From: Holtermannia corniformis
Taxonomy: Eukaryota; Basidiomycota; Tremellomycetes; Holtermanniales
Direction: 5' to 3'
NCBI GenBank assembly: GCA_001599935.1
Contig: BCIJ01000003.1
Span: forward strand, 1-62,725
Length of the DNA: 62,725 nucleotides
Shown: positions 31,315-43,845 of the stretch, one piece after another
Layout: each line of letters begins with the position of its first letter
Position numbering within the stretch: the first letter of the stretch is position 1
The notes under the pieces: generated by a model
What the model was told of the DNA's origin: nothing
Databases searched by the model: none
Seen by the model: only the letters and a program-made list of their open reading frames with translations
Translations under genes and position numbers: made by a program

Positions 31315-34300
31315 ATGGCTCCAGGCAGCCATTGGAGCAGACCGCAGGCTCCAAAGGTCCCAATCTGGCGCACAGGCCATCCAGAAGCCTACCGCCTGCC
31401 ATCAGACGACCCTCCTGTCCCCGGTCCCTCCAACCGGTACCCGCCGTACCCTAGCATCCTCAACGGACCAGAGTATCAAGTCCCGGAAGAGGCGGTCGAT
31501 CTCCAAGTGTCCCTCAACGCCCTACCGGCGCTCGAGCGCGGTCGCTACGGGACAGGGGCACAGAACCATGTCATAGGCATGGTCTACAATGCGCTCTGGA
31601 AGGCCGCAGAGGACCCCCACCAGCAAGCAAGACTGCTGCTCCATCCTCGCTATGGCTGGACGGCGACCGCAGCGGGCGAGACCGAGTTTACGCGCGTCAG
31701 TGAAGACGGCGTCGTCGTCCCGTACGGGTTGAGTGAGCTCCAAGCAAAGGCCGTGCGCGACCGCAAGGGCAAGCAGCCGCAACGAGGCCCCCGCTCAGTG
31801 TGCGGCAAGGTGATTGCCAGGTTTGAGCGCTCGTATACGTGCAAGTGCGTCCTCCGTCTTGGCCACGTCCTCCGCTCACGCCAACAGGACATGCGGCGTT
31901 GACCACGCAAACATCCTCTGCGTCGACTGCTACCGCGCTTCCGACCATGTCGGCCACGACGTCGTCTTTGGCCAGTCGTTCCCGTTCTTCCAAGTGTGCG
32001 ATTGCGGCGAGCCAGCCGCATGGTCCGACACGGCCCCAGGCTGCTGCACCAACCACCCACGCACTCTGCACCCAGCATCGCCTGCGCCAGCCCCTGCGAT
32101 CCCACCCTGGTTCCAGCGAGCGCTCGAAGGCGTCGTCGCCGCCATGCTCGACTTTATCATCGAAACCTTTCAATACTCGCCACCGCCCCACCAGTTTGGT
32201 CTGCTGAGCCCTACGGCAGAGAAGATGCGCGCGGGCGCAGACGTGCACTCGCGCAGCACGGGCGAACCGATCGAACGTCGTGGGATGCCGCCGTGGAGCT
32301 GTGTGCTCTGGGCAGACGACAAGCATGTGCTCAGAGAAGTCACTCGTCAGATCCGTGACGGCACAGGGTGTGACTGGAAGCGCGCGACGAGGATGGCGCG
32401 CGAGGCCGAGCTGATGGTATGTGTACTGCGCCGCGTCGTTCTAGCTGACCGTCGCAGGGCCGGCGCGTGATCCACACCTCGGACAACATGATTGCAATCT
32501 ATCACACGGCGTCGATGCTGCAACAAATCGACCTCAGCGTCACCCTCCGCTCTGCACTCGACACGTTCCGCGAGCAGGCCAGTGCGACCCTGTTGCACCT
32601 CTTGGCCGACTTTTGCGAATGCACCGTCGACGGCGACCCGACCGTCTTTCGCCGCGCGATCGCCAAAGCCCTCAACTCACCAAGACGCCACGACGCGCCC
32701 GAGTGGGGCTCAAAGCTTGCATGGGACCTCCAACGGCTCAAAGACGCTGGGCCGTTCATCTCGCGAATGGAGTGGATCGCTCAGCTCGACTACAAGATGT
32801 GGAAGACGCCGAAACTCGCGCTCAGGCGGGTCCTCATGGCCGTCTATCACACGGACGAGGACTCGCGCCTCAGCTTGAGTGAGCACGCTACACCGTGCAA
32901 GGCGCTAGCTAACGATGCAGCCGACAACTTTGTCAAGAGCTTTGTACGCACTTTTGAACACTACCTCTTCGAGGACCGCGAGACAGACACCAACCTCGTG
33001 TGCTCGACCCTGCACCAGATCCTTCGCAACGGCCCGACCGCGGCGTTTGCCGTCCATGCCGGTCTCGTCGAACACGTCTGCAACGTCGCTCAAGCGTGGT
33101 TCTGCGGCTTCATCGGCGACGGTTCGACCGCCGGCAGGCTCCTGATGGACACCATGGACAAGGATGGGATCGACCCCGAGGCGCGATATGACCCCGACAC
33201 GCCGCACTACCGGAGCAAGAAAGCACTGCACCTGTTCAGCTACCTCGGCGCCGTTTTGCGCCACCCGGAAGCAGCTCGGGTCGTCGTAAACGATCCAAAG
33301 CTCTTGAACCGGATCCTGCAGTTCCTCAACCCGTTTGTCGGCTTGCAAGCCCAACGACGCGCACTCGATACCCACGTCGAGTTCGAACCAGAGTTTCACA
33401 AGACGTACCTCGTCATGGGCGAGGTTGCAAAGCTGTGTCGCAACCTGGGCGAGGTCTATGCCTCGGCTTCCCCCGAGCGTCTCGTCGAGGCGCTGAGGAT
33501 GGTCAAGAACCGCATCTTGAACGACATGATGCTCGACAGTCCCGTTCTCTCGCCTACGGAATTCGTCCGGCCATCAAAGCATACTCTCCACGGCATCCTC
33601 GGGTCGAGACAGCACTGGCAAGTACTCGCATTCGACGTGTCCAACTCGCAATCGACCTCGTTCCACCACTATATGCACCTGCTTTTTGCCGAGCTGCTCA
33701 AAGGCCTCCGAACGGTCCCCGAACTCGCAGACGGCACCGTCAGTCTCCGTCAGTTTCTCGATCATCATCTGTTGGCACCGGACCAGCTGTATCCTGGCCT
33801 GCCGACGCTGCATCTGATAGAAGACTCGCTGCAGAGTGAGTTGCTCCTGGACACCGCAACCCCGCTGACGACCAGAACACGTCGTCATCTCCCAAGTGCG
33901 CCTCGGTCACTGGGCACGCAACGGCGTCTCGATGCGCAGCCAAGTCCACTACTACACCGACGGACCCATGCACGAGTACACGATCGATCAAGAGTTCTTC
34001 CTTCTCCAAGCGGCGCTGTGCGCGATGGATCCCGAGCATTTCATGGCCGCCGCCATCGATCGCTACGACCTCATCGGCTTCTTCAGCGGTCGCCTCGTTG
34101 ACGGCTCGGCCTGGCAGGACGAAACCGACCCAAAGGTCAAGGCTGGGCTCATGGCCGATTTCCTTCGGCTTCTCATCAACCTGGTCAGCGACACGGGCGT
34201 CATCACGGGCAAGACGCGCGCCGAGATCACGCGCAGGTATATCATACACATCCTGGCGCTCAACCCGCACAAGTACAATTCGATCCTGAAACGCTTGCCG

Positions 34301-37253
34301 GACCGCTGTACCGACCGAGGCTCGATCGAGCCGATCCTTGCAGACGTTGCAGACTTCAAGCCACCGACGACTACGGCCGAGGGCACGTACTCGCTCAAAC
34401 CGGCCGCCTACGACGAGGTCGACCTCTTCTTCCACCACTATCTAGGCAATGAACGAGACGAGGCGCGCAAAATACTGCTGCAGCGTGCAAAGAAGCAACA
34501 AGGCGCCAACTCTGACCCGGTCCTGCTCCCGCGCCCGCTCGAGCTCCCATCGTCACCCCAGCTCTTCCACAACGTTGCGGCGTTTCTCAGTTCGGGCGTC
34601 GGCGCGGCAATCTGTCACTTTGCTCTCGGTCACTGCGCCAACATGGGCGAGCCGGAAAAGTTTCCAGGCTTGGAGTTTGCCGTTGCCATGCCCCAGCTCG
34701 AGGGCGTGCTCGAGGCTGCGCTGCATCTGTGCATGCTCGCGATTCAGGTCGATTCCGCGGCCTTTGCTTTAGCCGCTCAGCAAGCCCACGAGTTTAGCGC
34801 GACATCGACATTCCATATCCTGTGGTACATTCAGCACCAGGACGCCGACGTGTTCAAGCCGTTCAAGCCGTCGATCGACTACATTATCAACTCGGTCGTC
34901 GAGCACTTGCCCGAGGATGTCGCCGCCAAGTTTCAGGCCGTCAAGCAGGAGGAGGAAAGGACCATCGTGCCGCCCAAAGGCAATGCTGGCAAAGCCAAGG
35001 CTGCTGCCCGTCGTCAGGCACTCATGGACGCCTACTCGAAACAGCAAGCCGACTTCAAGTCGGGTCAAGCTTTCCGTGATATCGTCGGCGACGACGCTGA
35101 CGACGACCTCGATGAGGATGAGGAGAGGTCGGACGTGCACGGCGTCTGCATCAACTGCCAAGACGAGGTCAGCCCCTCGAAACCGGGCGGGATGCTGGCC
35201 ATGCTTCAACCGAGTCGAATCCTGCGTGAAGTCGTCGGCGAGCGTGAATGGCTCGAAGAGTCGCTCAAGGCGCCTTGCTCGCTCGACACCGCAACACGCA
35301 CACATCGGTATGGATGGGGCACGACGGGTGAATCGACAGTTACAGACGGCTACCCGGGCTCCAGCCTCAAGCTTGGGATCAACATCCAAGCGTGCGGGCA
35401 CCTCATGCACGAGGCGTGTCTTCAAGGCTTCTTCGACATGACCCAGTTCCGGCACCACGCGCAGATTCAACGCCATCAACCGGAGAATGCGGCGCGCAAG
35501 GAATACATCTGCCCGCTTTGCAAGAGTCTCAGCAACGTCCTCATCCCTGTCGACAAAACGACGGCAAAGCTCTCGAGCCCGCTGATGCGCAAGATGTCGC
35601 CTGCCGAGTCGCTCTCACTCAAGGCCCGCATCCGGGCCGTCTCCAACGAGGGTCTGATGAGGATTTCAGACAGCGCCCGGATCTGGGATCACCACGTCGA
35701 GACGGGCGAGCTGATCCCATGGTTTGCCGATCGTGATTTCGAGCCAGAGACCGTGCCAAACCCGTCTGCGCGCCAAGGCGGCCTCGAGGCGGTCGGGATG
35801 ATGATTGATCGCCTTCGGTCGCTCACCCAGCCGACATCCGAGCAATCATCGCGCATTCGCCGCACCACGGCGCCAATGTATCTCCCAGAGGACATGGTCG
35901 GCTACGTCGTGGCCATGAACGAGATTGGCCAACGCGGGATCGCGACCAAAGGCCAGTCGGTCGCTGAAAACCTCAACGAGACGGCGACGCGGACCATCAA
36001 AGCTCTTGTCGGCACTCTGCAGCTCGAGCTCGACTTGTTCTTTGGCGCAAACTATGATCGCACCGCGCTGCGCGTCGGCATCTTTGCGCGCTTTCTGCCA
36101 GACTGGTATCGCTCAAACATGCTGCCTGCACCGCACCTACTCCGGAACCCGCTCGGGCTCGTGATTGAAGCGGCTGCAATCGCACCCGAGCTGTTGCACA
36201 GCGTCATCGTGCTGTCGTACTTTGCAGAGCTCACGCGCACCATCCTCGGCTTGCTGTCGTGGATCCGACGCTGCCTGCTTCCCGGACGACTGGCGGGTGC
36301 AGCACCAGTCTCTCTGCCGGCCGATGCCGACGTCTCACCCGCTCAACCACTGTTCAGCCGCTTCCGCCGCGTTGTGCTCGATCAGCTGCGGATCATTGGC
36401 ACCGTTGGCGATGCCGAAGGCCTGATCGGGCTCATCTCGCCCGCCATGCTCGCCAAGCTACTGTATTCGCACACACTGCCGTATCTCCGCCGGGCCGCCA
36501 TCCTGTACTACTCGCTCAACGGCAAGTACCCCGTTTCTGGCCCTGCACGCGGAGAGAGCGAGTACGGCCGTTTGCTGCATCTGCTCGGCATCCCTGATCC
36601 CTACAAGACGTTGACCGATCCGCAATCGACAGAGTATCCGATCGTGTCGCGCCTGCTTGCGCAGTGGGTTCTGCGCGGGCGCTCGTCCCCGCCACTCGAG
36701 TTCCCAGGGATCTACGAGCTCTACCGCCTGCCGCGCGAGTACGAGACGATCATGCTGATGGCGGCCAAGCGTCGTTGCGGCAAGTGCGCGCACGAGCCGC
36801 TCGTACCGGCCATCTGCATGTTCTGCGGTCGCTTCCTCTGCCTCGGTGGGGACTGCTGCGCCGAGGGGGAGCAGGGCGAATGCAACCTGCATATGCGCGA
36901 GTGAGTGTCTGGGCTGAACAGTGACCCGGCTGACGACGCCAGGTGCGGCGGGACCGTCGGCATGTTTCTCGACATCAAGCGGTGGATGATCCTGTACCTG
37001 TTTGCTGGCACCGGCAGCTTTGGTCAGATGCCGTTCCTCGATGCCCATGGCGAGGTCGACAGCGCGATGCGGTGAGTGCTGCGCGCATGCTCGACTCTTG
37101 GCTGACATGGACAGCCGCGGCCACCTGCAGTACCTACACGAAGGCCGCGCCGACGAGCTCCGGCGCACGACCTGGCTCCAGCACGGCATCCCCTCGTACA
37201 CTGCGCGCCGGCTCGAACTCATGACCGATGGCGGCGGCTGGGGCTGCCTGTGA
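31315..37253 (+). CDS. UBR1: UBR1-type N-recognin E3 ubiquitin ligase
   Basis: About 1,890 aa in seven exons joined by introns of 38-45 nt. The UBR box lies at about residues 160-240 (SVCGKV, CKTCGVDHANILCVDC, HVGHDVVF, CDCGEP, CCTNH) and binds basic N-terminal residues. A ClpS-like N-domain follows (SCVLWADDKHVLREV, TGCDWKRATRMA), for bulky hydrophobic N-termini. Far downstream are a RING (CINCQDEV, CGHLMHEACLQGFF, YICPLCKSLSNVLIP) and the C-terminal cysteine-rich cap (CGKC, CMFCGRFLC, CGGTVGMFLDIKRWMIL through WGWGCL-like end GGGWGCL). Start ATG chosen at 31315 (MAPGSHWSRP); an in-frame extension to 31192 lacks family features. Confidence 0.95.
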
Positions 37254-37961
37254 TCCTCTGCCTCCTTTTCTACTGAACGACTGTACATGATAGCTAGCAT
37301 GGGACGGAGAGTGTTGTGATGATATCGTTGAGGAACCCGTGATGGTGGTGCTCCGTGCATGCTCACGAGACCTCTGCACCCGCCTCGCCACCGGTACATG
37401 CTTGTGCCCTGCTCACAGAGGATTGTGCGACCTCGAGACGATAGAGATAGACACTAGACGGGCCCCGAGGTCGAGAGATCGACTGTAGCTGTACGAGTGG
37501 GCACCAAGGTGAGTCAGGCCGGGTCTGGACCGCAGCAGGCGGGGAGCGCTGGTGGGCTTCGTCGAGCTCGACTATCTCACGTCGAGGTTGACGAGCTACC
37601 CATCACACCAGGCGTGCTGCACAGCTCACGACAAGGACAAGGCTGACGGGGACAGCACCCCACAAGAAGAACGACCGATCAAGGCACCATCCACCTCGAC
37701 CCAATCATCCGAACGTCGCCGCCGCCGTTGGCCATAGCACATCCTCGACGGTCGCTTGGACGCAGCACACGCAGCTGAGAGTGCACACGACCTGCGGGCT
37801 GCATCCCCGCGATCACAGGAGAGAGCTCTCGGCCAACCATACTGCCGGTGACAAGTCGCCGGTGAGTGAGATGCAGCCGGTGCAGGTGGGATCGACACGA
37901 GTGCTGATGCCATCCCATCACAGGCAGAGATTCGACTTGCAGGCCATTATTCTACACCACA
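37254..37961. other. 708-bp gap before the PSP1-domain gene
   Basis: Contains the UBR1 3' region and the promoter and leader of the next gene. Short frames (for example 37552-37737) have no conserved features. Pyrimidine-rich and CAxx-rich stretches lie just ahead of the ATG at 37962. Nothing else seen. Confidence 0.35.
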
Positions 37962-40674
37962 ATGAACCATCCGACGGATCGCCCGTCACCCCACCGCACC
38001 TCATCCTCAACAGCTGACCCGGCCCCATCTTCACCCTTTGGTCTCCCTCGGCATCGTGCGACCTCGCAACCGGCGCATGGACCGAAACTGTCTGCAGAGC
38101 CTGCCTCTGCTGGCTTTGGTGTCATCGGTGGCTTTCGCAAGCAGGGCACCGGGTATGACTATACCTCTGGCGGCGGCAGTGGCACGGCGACGAGAGCCAG
38201 CAGCTTCTCGGGCGTGGAATCAAGAGCACCTCGCGTTCGTCCAGGCCCACTTGTGATCCAGACTGACGTTGCCCAGAATATCCCTGGTCCGCGCACCCTG
38301 TCCTCGCACGCAGAAGAGAACCCCTTCGTGCCGTTCCCCAGTTCGCTTGGCCCTAACCGTTCAGCTTCCCCCTACCCAACGTTCAGCGAGACGTCATCGC
38401 CAACAGGCTCTCCGCTGTTCCAGTACCAGCAGCTCCCGCAACCTCACTCGCCGCCCCGAGCCGAAGCGTACGTCAGCCGCTCGCGCTCACAGAGCCTCGC
38501 GACGGGCGTACGGCCTTTTGCCGTCATGCCGATGACTCTGGGCGACTATGCCGTTCGCAGAGACTATGAGCAGTGGCAGGAGACGAGCAACATGTCGCCG
38601 TTTGCTCGCGGGCTCCCGTCGGAAGACTCTTATGCGCGCAAGGCTGCGCTGGGCCCCCAGCCACACACTGCTTCGATCCAGCAGCGCGGTTTCAAGCCTG
38701 CCGACGTATATGGCAGTGGCATTGCACCATGGAGCGCGTCAAACTCGAGCCCGACCACCCTCTCGTCCTCGGTCCACAGTGCGCTCGGGGGGCAGCAAGC
38801 CCAACCCTTCCTCGGAGCACAATCAGTCACGAGCCCGTACGGCCCTACGCCAGGCGGGTTCGAAGACAATCTGAATCTCAATGGCGGTCGCAGCGGGACG
38901 TCAAGCCGCCGACACTCGGTCTCGGTCGTCGGCCGCCGCGGCTTTGGATTTGACATGACGGGCCTCAGCATCAGCCCGGATGCGCAGCTCCGTGCTGGCC
39001 AGAACGGCTCGGGTCGCTACTATGGCGGTGCCGGTCTGTCAGACGAAGACCTTTTACCTGAACGTCTCGGCAACGCCCTCAACCTCGAGATCGACCAGCG
39101 CGAGCGCGAACGGGAAGAAGAAGCCCGCGGCAGGCTCGCTGCCCGTGCGGGCTTTGCGCCCGTGGCTGATGCGAACTCCAACCCAGTCTTTGCTCCCAGC
39201 AATGGCACCCGCTTTGAGCACGATGGTCCGCTTCCCAGCTCGCTGCCCCGATCTTTTGCCGGTCGAGAAGGGCGGGATGCCGATTCGGCCTCGCTGTCGT
39301 CAAGTGCAGAACGTCGTAGTCGTTTCGACTTTGAGTCCAACCGGACCCAAAGTGCGGCTGTCGGCTCGCCCGTCGTTGGTTCAGGTCGCGGCTTACCTAC
39401 CAACGGTAGTCAAGAGCGTGATCGGCCTCGCGACCTTTCGCTCTCGGGTAGTCTGCCACGCAACCATTTCGAAGTTCAAAACGTCAACGCGCCCCAGCAG
39501 TACATGCCGGTGCAGCAACAAATCGGAGGATTCCGACCGCAAGGCCAGCCATTCCCCTCGGGCATCATGGGCATGCAGCTGCCACCGCCAACGCAAGCAT
39601 ACAACCCGATCGGCGCGCCATTCGCACCATTGTCTGCTGGTGGATTCTATGGCAGCCAGCTCCCTCCCCCGCAGTACCGCGTGCAGGGTGGCTACGGCCA
39701 GCTGCCGTCGCCACAACCGGCTTTCCAACAACGCGGCTTTGCAGCGCAATCGCCCTTCATGGGAGGCAACCTCGCCATGGAGCCTTCCTCGCCTCAGCCG
39801 TCGTTCTCCTCCTTGTCACTCTCGGATCTCGGCAAGGGTCTGCCGCTGCATCAGCTGGGGTCCACGTGCCCACTGTACATTGTCACTTTCAAGGCCGGCC
39901 GTCGCGACGTCTTTTACTGTCCCGACCCAACACTGCTCATCTCCAACGGCGACCGCGTCATTGTCGAGGCCGATCGTGGCTCTGATCTGGGCACGGTGAT
40001 TCACGATAGCTTGACGCCGCTTGATGTACGCGATTGGCAAGAAAAGCAAGCGACAGCGGCCCTCCTCTCGGGCGGCGGCAGTGCCAACCGCCATATCCCC
40101 GGCGGGGTCGGGATTGGGCCCAAGGGACTCGAAGGGCAAGAGCTAGGCGCGCTACTGGCCGGAGTCGGACCGATCGGGAGCCAAGTCGACAGCGGTCCGG
40201 CGGGCGGCATGCACCCCATGGGCACCAGCAGACCGCTCGCAAAGGAGATCATGCCAAAGCACATCTTTGCAAAGGCCGGTCTGGGTGCAGAAGAGCAGCA
40301 GTGAGTGATCGTCTTGGTCAACCAGTCGCTTGCTGACTCCAGCAGCCGGCTGCTGGAGAAACTACGTGACGAGCAGCAGGCGTTGATGCTCTGCAAGGAA
40401 AAGGTCTTGCAGAAAGGTCTGCCGATGCAGGTCGTCGAGGCAGAGTACCAATGGTATGTCTCTCTTGCGCGGCCCGTCACTGACCGGCGCAGGGACCGGC
40501 GCAAGCTCACATTCTACTTTACCGCTGACAAGCGGATCGATTTCAGAGATCTCGTCAGAGATTTGTTCAGGTGAGTCGACCTCTGCGAACGATAGCTGGC
40601 CTGACGCGGGCAGACTGCACAAGACGAGAATCTGGCTGGCTTGCTTGACGGGCGCATTCTCCGAGACGGCTTGA
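37962..40674 (+). CDS. PSP1 C-terminal domain protein
   Basis: About 865 aa in four exons. The first 620 residues are low complexity (Ser, Pro, Gly, Gln), likely disordered. The conserved part starts near CPLYIVTFKAGRRDVFYCPD, with GDRVIVEADRGSDLGTVI. It continues through short introns into LLEKLRDEQQALMLCKEKV, MQVVEAEYQWDRRKLTFYFTADKRIDFRDLVRDLF. This is the PSP1/YaaT-like domain known from yeast Psp1 (a suppressor of DNA polymerase alpha mutants, also found with mRNA-decay factors) and bacterial YaaT. It ends RIWLACLTGAFSETA. The exact role is not known. Confidence 0.85.
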
Positions 40675-40797
40675 AGCTTTATAACGTGGTTGGTCCATCT
40701 GTGCAATGACATGTACCAATAGGCAAAGCGCAATGTAAACAGTGTCTTGTACGTCACTGACGACACACGCCAGCGCATCGCATCATGCTTACAGCCG

Positions 40798-41411
40798 CTA
40801 GCCTGCTACCGGAAGGTTGCCCTTGCAGTTGCGCTTTGCGATCCATGCCGTGCTGTCTGTTGGACGTCAGAATCGCCCGCGGAACTGTTCACTGCACGTA
40901 CTGATGGTCTGGCGGAAAGGATCCGGCATGACAAGCTGATCAGGAAGCCACTTGGAGTCGGTGATGCTAATGCCCTCTGAGCGCTGTTCGTGCATCAAAC
41001 AACTCACCAGTCCTTGGAAAGGTCGGCACCTTCCCAAACACATCCGATCTCCTTTGTCCAGCCCGCCGTTATGTCCCAGCGCGGATCGCCTCCTTTGGCA
41101 GGATACACGGAACCGTACGCAACCCATGTCAGCGCATCAGCATCGGCGCCTGACGTCGGCGCGTGGACCGGCAGACTGTTCTTCGAGTTGTCCCAGTCTA
41201 CGGCGTCTGGCACGCAAATGGGCGCAGCGTCGTGTACATAGATGATATTGTCTTCCTCGATCAGGCGCGCTACGAGGATGCAGCCACCCTTGGGAGGGTA
41301 CGGCTGGGGATCGAGGTGGCTGTAGTCGAGCTTGGCTGGGTCCGGCTCGGTCATTGCGAGCGCTGGACCAGCCAGCATTGCGAGTAGCGTGAACAGAGCT
41401 TGTGCCTTCAT
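40798..41411 (-). CDS. Small secreted cysteine-containing protein (array copy S1)
   Basis: Signal peptide MKAQALFTLLAMLAGPALA, then mature protein; 175 aa in total with exons 41411-41008, 40966-40902 and 40856-40798. Shared landmarks are LDYSHLDPQPYPPKGGCIL, APICVPDAVDWDN, GWTKEIGCVWEGADL, SKWLPDQLVMPDPF and TINSTAW. The fourth conserved Cys is made by joining exons 1 and 2. The second intron (45 nt, GTACGT donor) was found by comparing the three copies; without it the frame ends early at 40867. No known family recognised. Likely an extracellular protein; effector-like or adhesive roles are guesses. Confidence 0.75.
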
Positions 41412-41646
41412 CGTTGATTGCAATGTTGAGGGAACCGTCTTGGACGCGCTATTTAATTGTCTAGCTCGACTTGTTCCTTTTGACTCGTGTAACGTGTTTG
41501 ACAGCACAGAACATTGCGCCACTTGATATCATGAAAGGAAGTGCGGCGACGCCAGCCCGCTCGGCGTGCATGTTCATGACGGAATCAGGCTTCCTGCAAG
41601 CCGCTTGCATGGAAGGAGCGTAAAATGGTCAACGGTAGCATAAGAA

Positions 41647-42308
41647 CTATGATGATGCACACGAGCTCTGGACGCATGCCGGCGGCAAGATGGACGTAGG
41701 AATAACGCCTAACCAATTGCGCGGCGTGACCCAAGCGCTGTCGTCTGGAAATCATCAGGACCGTTCCGTTCAGACTCAATATGCGTACTGACCGATCTTT
41801 TTCGCAAACGGGTCTGGCATGACAAGGTGGTCGGGCAACCACTTGGACTGGGTGAGGCTACATTCACATCAATCAGTGTTGCGCTTTGCCATTTGCCGCC
41901 TACGTACCACTCCTTTGTGGTATCAGCGTTCTCCCAGACGCAACCAATGTTCATGGTCCACCCCGAGTCTGCCTCAATGTTGACCTCATCCCCGGTCCCT
42001 GGGTAGACTTTGCCAAAAGCAAGCCAAGTCAGCTTGTCCGCATCGGCCCCGCTCGTTGGTTCGTGCGCGGGCAACTTGCTGTTGGTATTGTCCCAATCGA
42101 CGGCGCCTGGTTCACATATGGGTGCGGCATCTTGCACCTTGACATAGTTAGACATTTGAACGACTCGCGCCACGATGATACAGCCGCCACTGGGTGGGTA
42201 GGGCTGAGGATCGAGCTTGCTGTAGTCCAGCTTGGATCCGTCGTCTGTACTAGCAAGCGCTGTACCAGCCAGCGCAAAAAGGATGGCGTAAGCTGCGTGT
42301 GCCTTCAT
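41647..42308 (-). CDS. Small secreted cysteine-containing protein (array copy S2)
   Basis: Closest relative of S1 and S3, same strand. Signal peptide MKAHAAYAILFALAGTALA; then KLDYSKLDPQPYPPSGGCII, APICEPGAVDWDN, GWTMNIGCVWENAD. Splicing at GTACGT and AATGTAG gives CLTQSKWLPDHLVMPDPFAKKI, and a second intron (GTCAGT to TTTCCAG) leads to DSAWVTPRNWLGVIPTSILP and a tail with two extra cysteines before the stop at 41647. Without the second intron it would stop at 41776. About 200 aa. Function unknown. Confidence 0.75.
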
Positions 42309-42521
42309 CGTCGTCGACTGCAGGGTTGGCTAGTTAGCGCAGGTTTGTCTTTGGAAACCTACGGTAGGTCGGTCTCTCATGTTAAGCGCTCAAAGAACAA
42401 TGCCCGCTTTCAACAACAAAGGGAGGGCGGGCACGCTAGACCGCCCGGCGCCGCAGATACGTGTTCGTATGGATGGAAGCAGCGAGATGAAAGGATCGCA
42501 CGGCTAAGAGGTCGTATACGA

Positions 42522-42680
42522 CTAGTACAGCGTCGCGCACGAGCTTTTATCGCTTTTATCGCACCCCGGCGGCAGCACGGCTGTGGGGCCGACGTCAAGC
42601 CAATCGAGCTTGTAATGCTGTAGCTCGGCGAGAGCCGTTCCAGCTAGCGCAAGGAGGACGTAAGCAATATGTGCCTTCAT
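42522..42680 (-). pseudogene. Truncated copy of the secreted-protein array (S4)
   Basis: A frame of 52 codons starts with the family signal peptide (MKAHIAYVLLALAGTALA) and keeps only a hint of the next motif (YKLDWLDVGP, then PPGCDK) before a stop at 42522. The rest of the family domain is not found downstream. It is either a decayed paralog or, less likely, a new mini-gene for a 34-residue secreted peptide. It lies between S2 and S3 in the same orientation. Confidence 0.55.
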
Positions 42681-42938
42681 AATTGCCAGTTGAAGGGCTA
42701 AAGCGCAGAGTCAGTCGCTTGGAATAGGTACGAGTGACGTGATAGCTCCTTTGATGCAGCCTCAGAAACTCTCCGGAGTATGTAACAGGTTTGCCCTAAC
42801 AAGGGAAGAGAACCTCGGCGGCACTCCCGAGCAACACCGCGCTGTGAGAAAGGAGAGTGACAAAGGAACGGCCTCCTTCGACTTGGAAAGAGAAGCCGCC
42901 AAGACATTCATGACTTACGGACAAGCACCACTGAAACG

Positions 42939-43566
42939 TTAGTTGTACGACGAACTCGTGGGCAAGATTGCAGTAGGGATATTTCCCAACCAATTGCGCT
43001 CCATGACCCAGTCCGTGTTGTCTGTATTCCATCAGCTCTGGTTGTAGCTTGCAAGACGCACTGATTGTCTTTGCAAACGGGTCGGGCATGACGAGCTGGT
43101 CAGGAAGCCACTTGGACTTGGTGAGACTGTAGTAAACTATCAGCCTGAACCTTTGTCAAAGAGGCAAGGCTTACCATGGCTTGCGGATATCTGCGCCTTC
43201 CCAGACACAGCCAATGTTCTTCGTCCATCCCGAGCCAGCTTCGTACCGAGGGTCACCGCCTGTCGCAGGGTAGACCGAGCCGAATGCAAGCCAGGTATAC
43301 CCAGTGTTACCAGACGGTAGATGGATAGGGAGATTGTTGTTCGAGTTGTCCCAGTCGACGGCTTCAGGAACGCAGATGGGTGCCGAATCGTATAGTCTGA
43401 TCCAATCGTCTTCTTCCTTGACCCTTGCGACGATGATGCAGCCGCCAGCGGGTGGGTAAGGTTCTGGATCGAGTACAGAATAGTCGAGTCGAGCAGCGTC
43501 CCCAAGCGCAGCGAACGCTGTACCGGCAAGGGCGCAAAGGAGTACACAGAGAGTGTATGTCTTCAT
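42939..43566 (-). CDS. Small secreted cysteine-containing protein (array copy S3)
   Basis: Signal peptide MKTYTLCVLLCALAGTAFA, then LDYSVLDPEPYPPAGGCII, APICVPEAVDWDN, GWTKNIGCVWEGAD. Intron 1 (GTAAGC donor) produces CLTKSKWLPDQLVMPDPF. Intron 2 (GTGCGT donor, ATACAG end) gives NNTDWVMERNWLGNIPTAILP and the stop at 42939. If intron 2 is retained the frame runs to 42796 with an unrelated tail. The spliced form matches S1 and S2, which is the reason for choosing it. Function unknown. Confidence 0.75.
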
Positions 43567-43845
43567 TGTTGCAATGTGCCTGCTCGGAACCGCCAAAGAT
43601 GCCGAGCTTTATGCGTCGCTTGAAGAAGCCTGCTCCATTGTGTATTCGAGGTTTGGGTCGGTGCTGCGGGATGAAACGTTCCATAAGCCCACGACGACAA
43701 AGGAGGTGAAGCTTGTGGTAGCCAACTGAGACCGAAAGAGCCTTGCTTCCCTTGTGTTTAGGACCCGGAAGCGGCCGAACAGCATCCGCAATACGCGCTG
43801 CTGAGACAAAGGAAGACCTTTGACTGTTTGTGGGGTATAGATGCA

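Noticed and set aside
42796..43089. Long tail on secreted copy S3 (read-through of intron 2)
   Set aside because: The tail has no counterpart in S1 or S2, while splicing at conserved signals gives an alignable end in all three.
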